From the NCBI GenBank assembly GCA_026874595.1, contig CM049316.1, forward strand, positions 28,629,339 through 28,693,338: a DNA stretch of 64,000 nucleotides. Direction: 5' to 3'. The stretch is from Sipunculus nudus (taxonomy: Eukaryota; Annelida; Sipuncula; Golfingiida; Sipunculidae). Under the pieces are notes generated by a model, which saw nothing but the letters and a program-made list of their open reading frames with translations, had not been told where the DNA came from and did no database searches. Positions within the stretch are counted from its first letter, which is position 1, and each line of letters begins with the position of its first letter. The position numbers were made by a program, and so were the translations under genes. Of the stretch, positions 1-11,183 are shown piece by piece.

Positions 1-51
1 CGTCGAATACTTCTGACCGTACCTCAGCCGGACTTCCTAACTTTCCACAGT
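1..51 (-). CDS. CUB first-half exon, partial, second gene (left edge)
   Basis: On the minus strand a good acceptor (ctgttacag) is followed by a reading frame giving CGKLGSPAEVRSEVFD, which runs off the left edge. It begins with the C-G pair that starts every CUB first-half exon in the right-hand gene. It also enters in the same phase: two bases (AC) complete a codon split by a phase-1 intron. Joined to the exon at 834-942 the split codon is GAC (Asp). C2 and the rest of the exon are outside the window. The length seen is too short for a domain call by itself; the call rests on phase, acceptor and the shared CG start. Confidence 0.65.
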
Positions 52-833
52 CTGTAACAGAATGAGATGTTAAAACAAGATAAAAAATATATAAATACAT
101 TGATGATGCTTATAAAATATACAGGGATCTGTGTGCTATTGACAAGCAATTATCATATTACAAGGTAAACATAATATAAGCTCTGTGAAAAAAAGTAATA
201 ATAAAAAAGTCATGTAAAATACACATATTTTATTATATATAAACAGGCTGAATTGAAATAACCAAATAGACTTAGCATAAATAAGTTGGATTAGATTGAA
301 ACTGCGTCATACAATAGATCATTCGATAGACTATGACTGCAAAAAGTGGCATCAGTTTTTAAAACAATAAAGAAATAAGAAAATATATAAGACTCCTTAA
401 TCTATTGTAGTTTAAAAAACTTTATGGATCACATCATAGGCAAACTAGAACTTGACAAACAACTTAGAGATGATTAAATTGTATGAATGTGAATGCTAAA
501 ACAAAATAATAGACTAAACGAATCAGCACAAGTGCCAATCATAATATGCCCCGCCCTTTTCATTACCTCGTCGATCCAGATTGGACAATATTTTTTATAT
601 CATAGGAATACATAGCTTGTTAGGGGCATGGTTTTATGCATAAGAATTATAAAAATCATATACTAGGATAAAAAAGTTGTTTTTTTTTAAATTAAAATAC
701 ACATTAACTAATTTAAACATATCAAAAGACATACGTATATAACAAATGTAAAAGTTCAAAGTTCATAAAGCACTAATGTGCAGTAGGTATATATTACTGC
801 ATTCAACATAAAGCTATGATGCGAGTCACTCAC
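52..833 (-). other. intron of the left CUB gene
   Basis: AT-rich sequence of 782 bp between the signal-peptide exon and the first CUB exon, with GTGAGT at its 5' end and CAG at its 3' end on the minus strand. No ORF or repeat was recognised in it. Confidence 0.55.
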
Positions 834-942
834 CAAACGTCCCGCGAGAAATCCCTCCAGGGGGCGCCTCCTCTCCCCTCACAGACATGTGGCTAAGAAT
901 GACCACTGTAACAACAGTACCAAAAAACACGCGGATGAACAT
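834..942 (-). CDS. signal-peptide exon of a second secreted CUB gene
   Basis: A minus-strand ATG at 942-940 opens 36 codons plus one base, ending at a strong GTGAGT donor (phase 1). The N-terminus, MFIRVFFGTVVTVVILSH, has a basic residue at position 4 followed by a hydrophobic core at about 5-16, as in a secretory signal peptide. A plausible cleavage site follows VRG at about residue 23. The acidic and Pro/Gly-rich tail (EEAPPGG) would be the mature N-terminus. The phase fits the CUB-type exon at 1-51 exactly. The start is the first ATG before the hydrophobic run. The protein is probably secreted, since the product begins with a signal peptide and continues into a CUB domain, but the C-terminus is not visible. 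A chance ORF is possible, yet hydrophobic core, donor and phase agree. Confidence 0.62.
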
Positions 943-1082
943 TATTTCTCCTTCAAGGTATCCGACTGTTCCATAAATTTAATTTTCGAAACCTATAGGT
1001 CCAACATGTGTAATTGAAATGTCATAAAAGTATGTGCAATCTGAAATAATATAAAGTTCACTTGCAAATGTTTAGTTATACA

Positions 1083-1146
<64 letters not shown>

Positions 1147-1499
1147 ACCACAATGTTAAATAAACGAGCAGAACTCGTATCCACCTGCCGCCATCGGGCA
1201 AAGTTCCAATACGACAAGGTTTCTCATGCTCCCACTTGAAAGAGCCAAAGACTAGCGCAAGTTGTTGACTAACATTCAAACACACCTGCTCCCGGCCCCT
1301 GCCTGTTGAGCTCTCTCAACAATCATCTCAACCGCGTCGCACGTCAACCAACATGGAACAGAAGAGACTTAATTACTCAATTAAAATATACCTGTTGCCG
1401 GCAAAAACTTTACATGAAGAGAATGATGGAAAAAAATAGATAACCTTGCGCGAAAAATAAGATAGAAAGCTATATATTTTGAAAAACCAGAACTAACCA
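943..1499. other. 5' flank of the left CUB gene
   Basis: Putative 5' UTR and promoter side of the minus-strand signal-peptide exon. It contains a long (TA)n tract about 140 bp upstream of the ATG. No convincing TATA box or initiator could be separated from the simple repeat, so no promoter is called. Confidence 0.35.
1084..1142. repeat. (TA)n microsatellite
   Basis: Uninterrupted TA dinucleotide run of about 59 bp. It produces spurious YIYIYI translations in several frames. Length is likely polymorphic. Confidence 0.95.
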
Positions 1500-2436
1500 A
1501 AAAAAGGCAAAGAGACGTGGGTTCAGGACAAACAAAGCACCTCCTCAACTAAAGCATCCTAACCCCTTCAAGAATGATCTCTATGACCTGGTACGTAACA
1601 AACACTTCAGCCCACGCCGCAATGACTTCCAGAAACAACTAACCAAGAACATCAAGGAGATAAAACCACAAATTTATACAGCATCAGCAAGGAGTCTTAT
1701 ACCAAGCTGCTTAAAGATAACATCACTTAGTCTTACAAAAAGACGAACGACGCTGCTAAACGTGAAATAGACCGCGAGGCAAAAACCATAGCTGTAGAGC
1801 TCAACCTCGCCGAAGGCATGGAAGTCTACGCCGAGAGGGGGGCATTTATTACACTAAAAGACTATAAGGAAGACTTCCGAACAAAACCATCGTGCAGGCT
1901 CATCAATCCTGCAAAAACTGAGATTGGCATTGTGAGCAAAATAATGGTTGAGCGGATAAACAACAGATTGCGCGATATAACTTAACTCCAAAAATGGAAA
2001 AATACCCAATCCGTCCTACAATGGTTCAGCAATGTCCTAGATAAATTTGACAAAACATTCATTAAGTTGATATTGACGAATTTTACCCCTCTATACCTGA
2101 AGACCTGCTTTCAAAAGCCATATCATTCGCTTAACTATTTGTTACGATCACACCACAAGTGGAGTCCATCATATGGCACTCCAGAAAGTCCCTCTTGTTC
2201 AGCGACAACTCAAGCTGGATCAAGAGACATAGTGGTCGGTTCGACGTGACAATGGGCAGTTAAGATGACGCGGAGATCTGCTAACTTGTTGGACTCTATA
2301 ACCTTGACCTGCTATCTACACAATTCAGCAATGACCAGTTAGGCCACTACAGAGCCTAGCTGCCCTCAAACTATCAGGATCACAAGCCAACCGAGCCCGC
2401 AAGGACATCATACAGATCTTTAAGGAACGTGGCCTT
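1500..2436 (+). mobile_element. Penelope-like element fragment (reverse transcriptase part)
   Basis: Conceptual translation across frames recovers the usual order of Penelope-type RT segments. First comes an N-terminal stretch with NPFKNDLYDLVRNKHFSP (about 1,560-1,615). Then come KESYTKLLKDNIT (about 1,690), FITLKDYKEDFR (about 1,850), RLINPAKTEIGIVSKIM (about 1,900-1,945), DIDEFYPSIPEDLLSKA (about 2,070-2,120, the FYPSI core) and FDVTMGS (about 2,240). A last block reads KLSGSQANRARKDIIQIF (about 2,370-2,425). Frameshifts and stops interrupt it, so it is dead. No GIY-YIG endonuclease or terminal repeats follow; the fragment ends near a short TA run. It has the same orientation as the fuller copy at 53.6-56.7 kb but differs clearly in sequence. 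Confidence 0.8.
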
Positions 2437-4097
2437 ATATATATATGATTTATCTTGAAGCTTGTTTCGATTTTCATTGTCAGTTATTGCTACCTAACGT
2501 TATACGTCTACAGCGTACAGAATGTCCAAGAGTGTCCACAATGAACAGAATGGCTATACGTAGAGTATGGTGGCTTCCTAGAAATTCGAATACAGATATT
2601 GTGTACAGGAGTTGCTTTAAGGTCTTATGATCGTCTAACAACCTTGGTTTAATTTATCTTTAGAATTCATATCTAAATGAATTTTAGCAACAATGATGTA
2701 AACATATTTGGAATGCTTAAAATATCTGCTGTTAGATGAAATATATATGAACATTGTCTCAGTTTTTCGTTGAAGATTTTAAACTTTAAATAATTTATTT
2801 TATATTTTAAAAGCGATATAATTCACCTTTGGCAAAGTTTATGTATGTAAAAATATTATCATATGGAGGTACATACAAATATTTCCAGCCGTTTTTTTTT
2901 ATTGTGTGTTTATAATCGTTTTTTTTTTCTTATTGAATTTTCAATTTAGAAAAATAATAATACAAACAATGCATATTTTTAAATGGTGTATAACTGCTAA
3001 ACTAAAACAGATATATGCAACATACGAAAACGCAGCATGTGTTGGTTTTTGAGAATTATCGCGCCGAAGACCAAGCAGTCTGTTGAATTGTTGTTTTGAG
3101 AAAATGGCCAAAAACTGTTTGAGAAGAGCAACCTCGTTTTCAACGTGAAACAGGAATATCAGCGCCAGTGACAGTCGTATATTTTCATATTCTGATCTTA
3201 ATTGGTTTCGATGAACAAAATTGGAAATTAAATAGTTTGAAAAATTAACCTGAAATGACATCTCAAGAACTGTCAAACAGAAGTGGGCGAAGCTTACAAC
3301 TCCGAGTGGCTGGTCATCGGTAATAAGGTCATGGGCCACCGCACCGGGACACGCGTCAGGTATGAAGTGACTTATTAACAACGATTACTCTAGTCACTAT
3401 GAGCAAACATTCGAACTGCCAATGTTTCCCCCGCTCAGAATCATGCTTGAACACTGTAGACACGAAAAAACTAGCAGCAACACCTGCTGGTAAACCGATA
3501 TCATCCGGTTTTTCACAAAATATCAATTTTACGATTTTGACGACCATGAGACCTTAAAGGGACATAATCAAGAGCAATATTATACCCATTCTTTCCAACT
3601 ATCAGTTCAATTTTGCTTGATACAAAAGTTTTTCAGCAAAACGATCCCAGCACATCGTCTAAGTGCCCCGCATACGGCGGTTTAACACCTTGTTATAGCT
3701 TTATGTTGGTAAACACAGTCCACGTGTGTCTGTTTACCATTACAAGGCCGCGTGACCGGAGGTCCCATTGTGCGTCGCAACACGTTTTGTTTCAGCCACC
3801 GGGAACATTACATGTTTGGGCCAAGTCAGTCAGTGCATCTCCTGATTGACACGTGTTGTGGCCCCGCGATGCACACTGTCCACGCGCTGTTTTATGTTTA
3901 CACCTGTGATCGTGCCCGATCCACTGTTATTAACACTCATTACCAGGGGTAGGCAAACGGTTTCAAAGCAATATATGGCAGGTACAGATTTATTTTAAAA
4001 GGGAAAAGGAATTTTTTTCGTTTTAATTCAACATGCGTTATCTGTGATTGGGCCCTTTTAAACCAATAACTTATATACTCCAAAAACGGTTTTTAAC
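2437..4097. other. intergenic, nothing recognised
   Basis: AT-rich spacer. The open frames in it (the longest 146 codons on the minus strand at 2,941-3,381) show no domain, no compatible splice sites and no coding composition that I can support. Confidence 0.5.
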
Positions 4098-4443
4098 ATG
4101 TCCTGTGTAAAGAATTTTGTCGTAAATTTTATTGGTCAGAGAGCGCAGTACGACTGTACAAGATTGATTGGAGCTAATAAAAGACATGTGGAGAGGCATC
4201 ACTTGAAATCTTGAGTTATAATGTGTGAATAATAACGTTCAGTTACTGAAAGAACTAATAAATTGTCGAGACGTTCAGATGGAATTAGATGGCTGCTCTT
4301 ATGATGATATATTAGAAATCATAAACTGTCTGTCTACTTGCGCTGCTGTAACAAAGATAATGGTTCCTTGCGTCATTTTGTTTTTACTTTTTTTTATATT
4401 ATTTGTCAGTACATTTATAGCACTTCTTTTCTGTTTATATTAA
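4098..4443 (+). pseudogene. possible decayed repeat-derived ORF, zinc-finger-like start
   Basis: One frame from the ATG at 4,098 gives a segment ending YDCTRLIGANKRHVERHHLK, which has a C...H...HH arrangement like a degenerate C2H2 finger, then a stop. A second frame from about 4,225 gives VQLLKELINCRDVQMELD followed by an acidic/hydrophobic stretch with ILEIINCLSTC, then a hydrophobic tail. The combination resembles multicopy ORF fragments common in mollusc genomes, but I cannot name the family. Stops and a frame change show it is not an intact gene. It could also be chance. Confidence 0.25.
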
Positions 4444-4795
4444 CACCATTTGTTTGTTCTTTGGTAAGATGATAAATGAAGGGACAGCATCAAAGGCAGT
4501 GAAAAAAATATGTGGAATGACTGGCAAGTTCATAGGATGTGAAGGAGATCTTTAAGTAAAGTTTCTGAACAATTCAGAAGTTCTTGATGGGACTACAGAA
4601 ACCCTCTCTTGAGAGCTTAAACATCAACTTAATATTTATATTTATATATTCCTTGGAGACAGGTATTTTGTTTAGTTAAATAAAAAAAGGTTATCAATTA
4701 AAATGTAAAATAGGAAGGCATTCAGAGGACTTACCTAAGCATGCACCTAAAAGCTGAAACAATGCCATGTTTATGATACACCAGCAAGAGGAAGA

Positions 4796-4798
<3 letters not shown>

Positions 4799-4839
<41 letters not shown>
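4799..4839. repeat. (TA)n microsatellite
   Basis: Perfect TA run of about 41 bp. Confidence 0.95.
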
Positions 4840-4842
<3 letters not shown>

Positions 4843-5444
4843 ACAGTGCATGGGAAATCTTAACTCCAATGGCACCTGGCATATTTTCTGCAAACCAAGC
4901 ACATTACTTGAATAATCTATGACACCAGGTCGACTTTTTATGAAATAACATTTCAATAGTCAGAGACTACCAACCCTTATCAGGATGATTCTTATCAAAC
5001 TTTGTGTTTAGGCCTTAACAATTGTCACGGTATAGCAACCAAATCCCAGGTCACTTCCACAACAAAGCCGCCCCCTATTACCAATGAATGGCTCAACTGT
5101 TACATACATGACATACATGTGTGTAACACTGGAATATAATCCTTTGCAAACAAATTAATAAATATATTTTGATTACCTCCTCAAACTTTCATCAAATGCT
5201 GTTCAGAACTTATTGCTAAAATTGCACATCAGACAAATCAAGGTTTAACCAAAGATGAAACACAATATCAGTCGTCACCTGTTAAGCAATAATAATGAAA
5301 TCGGAGTGATTCTGTAACATCCGACGTCCAAAATCACGTGGTGATGAAGATGGCAAACATCATGACCTAAAAATTGTATTATAATGACTGCCTTGTGGTT
5401 AAACAGGAGTCAAATATAATTTGTTTACTCTCAATGGATGTTTG

Positions 5445-5447
<3 letters not shown>

Positions 5448-5503
<56 letters not shown>
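5448..5503. repeat. (AT)n microsatellite
   Basis: Perfect AT run of about 56 bp. Confidence 0.95.
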
Positions 5504-5504
<1 letters not shown>

Positions 5505-6006
5505 TTTTATAACTACATGTTGATTGGGTCTTAGTACAGTCTCATTCTCGAAAAACTTAGTCCAATTCAGCTACTGGGTCCAGTTGGCGAGATATTGGGT
5601 CTGGACCCGATAATTACCGGACCAAATAATTATAACAGTTTAGATTAAAACATCTTGCTAAAACATATAAAATAGCCCTTAACCTCACATCTGAATTATT
5701 GGGTCCATCGCTGTGCTCTTCTGTTAGCAGATAGCGCCCTCTAGTGGCAGTACATTTGAGCATTATATATAAAACTATATATTCGCCAGTCAACATCGAT
5801 TTTTACAGCATTCTGTTTAGAGTAGATGTCACATAAGCGTTTCGTAAAACATACATGTCTCTGGGCAAAACATTTAAAAACAAGGCCCCGGAACAAACAC
5901 AAATGAAATAGGCTGTAAGTGCAAACAGTTTCGATATAACATTTCTTAAAATTCTCAGATTCTGACGAAGTTTTACACGAAAATTTCAATTTACCTTATC
6001 TTTGAA

Positions 6007-6007
<1 letters not shown>

Positions 6008-6052
<45 letters not shown>

Positions 6053-6112
6053 ATAATATATATATAATAATATAATATATATAAATATAATAATAATAAT
6101 AATAATAATAAT
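6008..6112. repeat. compound (TC)n-(TA)n-(TAA)n microsatellite
   Basis: A TC run passes directly into TA, then into imperfect TAATA units and finally a clean TAA/AAT trinucleotide run. Confidence 0.9.
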
Positions 6113-7104
6113 AGATTTTTTTTTCAAGTGGAATATTTATTTATAAAAACAGGTGGTCGTATAACTTGTGATCCGTGCATTTGTCTGTAACAGTTTTACG
6201 CCTAATAACTCCTTTCAATGAGAACAGGGTTCTGTCCGAGTGTGTTTCAGTGTTCACACAAAGAGTGTTTCGGTCTCCATCCCGGCTTCTTCTCTGGCAA
6301 GTAGTTTATCACTCGAAGTTTGGGTTCATGGCTACCCACGTGACCATCATATTACTCTCTCTTTATTTTCCGCTTCTGTTTTTGAACAATAATCTTGCTC
6401 TTGTCCCTCATTCCACTCGGGTCTTCAAATTTGTTATTAAGATGTTTTCTCCAGAGTGCTGATAATACAAAAAAAAATTAATAAAATGTAAAATACAGTG
6501 AAAAACACATTTTATATGACAAAGTTGTTTGAAGGATTTTGTGTACATTAAATCACAGCATATATGGCTAAATTTGAATTGTACTCAATATAATATTTAT
6601 ATTGGATAGTTACTCCTCAGAGTAAGGAGTCCTCCTTCCACTCTTCTCCAAAAATGTGAGCTTTCAATATTACAAAATTGAAACGAGCATGAAACAGTGC
6701 AGTGTCAAAAGTTATCAGAAAGTTTTTATTATATTCTTAAATGAGATTCATTGTAACAGAGTCTCTTACTATATAATTAACTGCAACCAATCCCTCCACA
6801 TGGCTCAACAGAGCATGAGGTACATCCGTGTACTAGTTGTCTGGTTGCAGGGTAGCTGCAGGATTAAAAGGATTTATTGACAACTGGTATTTTCACACAC
6901 ACTCACACACACCCTAACACACACATGCACATATATACTACTGTTAACTTAAAACAATTAGCCAGGGTGACAATAATATGAAGAACTAAACAAAAAATTT
7001 ACAACATATAAAATATTAGGCCTTCATTGAATTTACATTAAATATATTTGTTTATATGCTAGTCATATCCTTAAATTTAATATATACCAGTATTTCTCTC
7101 TCAC

Positions 7105-7110
<6 letters not shown>

Positions 7111-7168
<58 letters not shown>
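7111..7168. repeat. (TA)n microsatellite
   Basis: Perfect TA run of about 58 bp. Confidence 0.95.
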
Positions 7169-7170
<2 letters not shown>

Positions 7171-8629
7171 ACAGAAATGTTGAATGAAATGTATTTATAG
7201 TTACCTGGCAGGTGGGATAGTTCCCCAATGTCAGCAGTATTCTCCTTCTCCAGGACATTTTGTCCAAGAATAGACTCTACAAAATCAGTTAAAGAGTATG
7301 ATTAGCTACAGAATTGTCATAAGTGTAATTTGAAAACTTTTATTTATAAAAGAAGTCAGCAACATCATTATTTTATGAAATAAAGAAATTTTAATATGAC
7401 AGAAGAAAAATATATTGTCAAAATTCGTATATTATAAAAATAAATACCTGGCGGAAATGACCAGAATACATCACTCCCGTGCATTGATAAAATAAAATTT
7501 ACAAAAACGAGAATTGAATTCTTATTTTTATTTGGCCTATTAATCACTTATACTATATGATAAATTATAACCCACAAAAAAATGGGGTCACCTCAGATTT
7601 TAGCAGTCAAACACTGCTTTTGAATTTCAAGAATATACAAAAATGCATAAAAATGATGCATATATCTATAAAAATAGTTTCCTATAGCATGATGACATGA
7701 AATCTTGAAATAAGTAATTAAGCAGGAGTGATATTGTATACAAGGTTGTTTGGAGGCAGTTAATTAAGCAGCAGTTGGCAATTAATTATCGATCCGCCAC
7801 CTGAAATTTACTTCCTAGTTTTTTTAACTAAGTAAAGTAGCGATTTTATGATGTAGTGCTACGTTAATTTGTGGTCCTAATTAATACATAAAACAGAATT
7901 TAAAATTCATTTAAAGATTATGGTTTAACTAGTTCAAATAAAAAAAAATTGAACAGTAACGGGAGTAACCATTAGGGCTATTTAGATCAGTACATGTTGA
8001 AAATCGAACCTCTGTACCCCGTGTAATGCCTGATGATTTTGGTCCGGGCATGGTACATGGTACGTTCATTAGCCTTTTATTTGACCATGCCAAAAACCAT
8101 AATTACCGCTGGAATCATTGGAAAATTTGGAATATTTACGTTTTAAATCTTGTACACAGTTATATGATTGTCTAACCTAACGTAATCAGTCATAAAATTA
8201 GAAATATACAGTTTGTAATGGAGTGTTAATGCATTTTGATTTGGGCCCAGGAGACGCATTGCCGGAAAATGGACCGTCTGTCGGACCATATGTTTTAGTT
8301 AGGAATCGGCTTGATTTTACCTGAAATTTAGTTACCTTTCTGGTGTCAATAGTTAGAGTACTGTGTATTCTATAATAATCAACTGGAGATAGTGTAAAAT
8401 ATGCATAAAATAAGTATGATACCGCCGTTTTCTGTGTATCCGTGTTTTCTGACGGCCCCAAATAAAGGCATTTTAACCCTGATTAAGAGTGAAAAATTAC
8501 CACTAAAAATACGAATTATCAGCTAAATATTTATTTCATAGGGAAGGGATAGACCCAATCTTTATGATTAATTAAGTTTCAAGATCGGTTCTTCTACATA
8601 AGGGTCCATTTTCATGTGTTTAATTAGAT

Positions 8630-9030
8630 TCAGCCCAGGTTAAAAGGCTGGGCCCGGGTTTTAGTGTGTTCCAATAGCATGTGCATCGGTAACTGCGCGT
8701 CCGCGATGCGCAGTAGCAATCGTGGCACTTAGCTTCAAGACTGCAAAACGATCCATACTTATACTAGCTATTATAAGTCAATGTAACACGGACTCTGTGT
8801 GGGCCAAATGTTGTAAACGCATACACCCGACACTTGGTACACATGCACACGGCACGTAAACACAAAGCGCACTACTCCGTGCACGTGCACGCACCTGTGA
8901 CCTAGTTCCGGCCGATGCAGTCCGCGTGGTAGCCTATCCGCCTCCGGCTCACGCGCATGCAGCGTGTCCTTGTCAAAAGCTGGCTATCGCTCTGCAAGGG
9001 AACTGCTCCAAGCCTGACACTTCACGGAGG
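8630..9030. other. GC-richer patch with CpG and GCGCATGC-like words
   Basis: Against the AT-rich background this 400-bp stretch contains many CpG and CACGTG/GTGCAC words. Examples are CGATGCGCAG near 8,703 and CGCGCATGCAG near 8,951, which resemble halves of the NRF1-type palindrome GCGCATGCGC. It could be the promoter of a gene I do not see, or a GC-rich repeat. No exon with convincing splice sites was recognised on either side. Confidence 0.2.
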
Positions 9031-10689
9031 GCCAGCAGCACTCGCCTGTGGCAGTTTAAGGCTGTGTAATGACAACCATAGCATATTTACACCCTCCGAC
9101 TCCACGTTTTGGTGTCATAATTGGGATATTCGACAACCCTACGTTTTAAGTGAAGATCCTGATAAACAACTTTACTGGCCAACAAATAGCCTCAAATTTT
9201 AATTTTTGACGAAGCGAAATGACATCTTGCATGTCGCTCTTTCAAGAGGGATAACATTTAGGGATATACACCGCCCAATCACTTTGTGACCCTAAATTAA
9301 AAGGGAGCACATTTGGAAAACTCTCATGGGTGTCCGTGTTATACTTGATAGAAGAAACAAACGTTAAAGAATTATATTTGTTTATATATGCCTTTTTACC
9401 ACTAAAATGGTCAGTCTTCCACCTTTAACCATATGTAAAAGCTGAGATTTTGCGTGCATAAGTCATTGCCAGAAACACCGACTGTTCCCCCTAAAATAAA
9501 AACGGAGCATGCGGTGAAGGTTTAGAATTCGTCGACCGTAGAAAAACCTTCGCAAGCACGATAAAATAATAGGGAGCATGTTTGGCAAACTAACTTGCAT
9601 TTTGTATTTTACTTGTCAGTTTTTAGTTATTTAAAACATTTCCCCCATTCATTACTTTTCGTTCCTCTTCATTGAGTGCACGATTTTCTGTTTCAAGATT
9701 ACCACATTAACACATTGTGCCCCCTATAGAAACTTCGATCTCCGACTCGTTTCGAAACCACGCGTGTCACTTTGCCAAATTGTGGTATGTTCCGTGTGGT
9801 ATGTCATATGACAGTTATATGTTGTCATAATAAATAAGATTTGACCTACGTTCATCAAAATGTTAGGGAGTTGTAATGACAGCCATGGCACATTGGTTTC
9901 AGGCTAAATTTGAAGTAGGCCTTAATGCATGACTGGCTGAACCATTGTTACGTCAGCGGTATCACCATCTGAAGACCCCAGTAGTAGACATATCAACCAA
10001 TCAGAAAGCGCGTCCTCGATTGTTATGCTATGGCTGTCGGACCTAAGCACGGTGGCTTCTTGCCTGCCTATCTCAAATATTAAGTAAATAGTAAAGAGAT
10101 GGACCATATCGTGTGGAAAACATCAGGAAAATGTCAGAAAAGTAATAGTTATAAGGAAATGACCGAGAAAAGTAACAAATTTAACCGAAATCTACACTAA
10201 TAACAATTCAAGCGCCTGTGGCCTAATTGACTCCCTGTTCTCATCCCTTTAGACTACATAAGCCTCGGGCCATATCTTGGTCGAAAGCTAAGCATTGTAT
10301 TCACATGTTCAGGTTTTATTATACAAAGCATTACGATAATGCAAGGACCACGTTAAAGTCCGTAACGATTTTACTGTTACAGCTTATCTGCGTCAGTGCA
10401 TGCATTCATTTTCCCCTGGTGACAATTAAAGATCATAGAACAGAGGGATTCATGGCCATACATGGATTGCAAAGTTAATGGAGCAGATTTCTTCATATTT
10501 CAAATAGTCAGAGCGCGCTGATATTTTATAACCGTGAAATTAATGATTGTTCTCGTTGATTAATTTTATAATCTTATGTATGGACCAAGATGCTTGTCAT
10601 AAAGCACATTTTAAAACAATATATGCATGATTTTTGTACAATATATGGTCACAGTATTTTTTTTAATGTTGAATATTTTATACGCACGT

Positions 10690-10773
10690 CCTTTCAGAAG
10701 CTTTTCCCACCTTGGCCTTGAGAGCCACTGAAACTACCAACTGTGTTCCACAACTGGCCACCGGCGAGTTCTG
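10690..10773. repeat. dispersed repeat, copy 1
   Basis: Aligns over about 80 bp, same strand, with 13,580-13,658. Both begin CCTTTCAG, share CCTTGGCCTTG and AGCCACT, and end with GGCCACCGGCGAGTTCTGC. Copy divergence is mostly substitutions and a few short indels. The family is unknown. Confidence 0.65.
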
Positions 10774-11152
10774 CTCCCTATGAAACTGACATATTATTTA
10801 GTATCTTGTTATGCAGATTACACGTGCAAAGCTGCTGAACTAAAAAAAGTAAGCACAAGTCTGTTGAAAATGTGTGTTTTAAGCAGCCAAAACTCGGGCC
10901 AGTTTTATTGCCAGTTTTATTGTCTTGATCGTCTGTAGGCGATATTGAAGATTGCGCAATTTTATCGAAGAATTCAAAAATATTTTTTATATATTTATTT
11001 TGCCAATTAAAAAAAAAATTTAATAAATAAATAAATTCATCTGTGTAAGCAAAGTAATGTCGCCTGGTCATATAATATATATGTTGATGCAATATGCAAC
11101 ACTCGCAGAGCACCCCCTCTGTCAAAGGTGTACTTTATTCTCATGTGCCATT

Positions 11153-11183
<31 letters not shown>

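Larger units (their letters stand above)
4444..10689. other. intergenic spacer with microsatellites
   Basis: No supported gene. It holds (TA)n tracts at 4,799, 5,448 and 7,111, a compound CT/TA/TAA repeat at 6,008, and a relatively GC-rich patch at about 8,630-9,030. The small ORFs here lack recognisable domains. Confidence 0.5.

Noticed and set aside
993-1285. ORFs containing runs of alternating Tyr-Ile
   Set aside because: They are translations of the (TA)n tract and have no coding support; the same applies to TA-derived frames near 4,700, 7,100, 29,700, 35,700 and 53,550.
2941-3381. 146-codon minus-strand ORF
   Set aside because: No recognisable domain, low-complexity hydrophobic tail and no fitting splice acceptor; within chance length for AT-rich DNA of this size.
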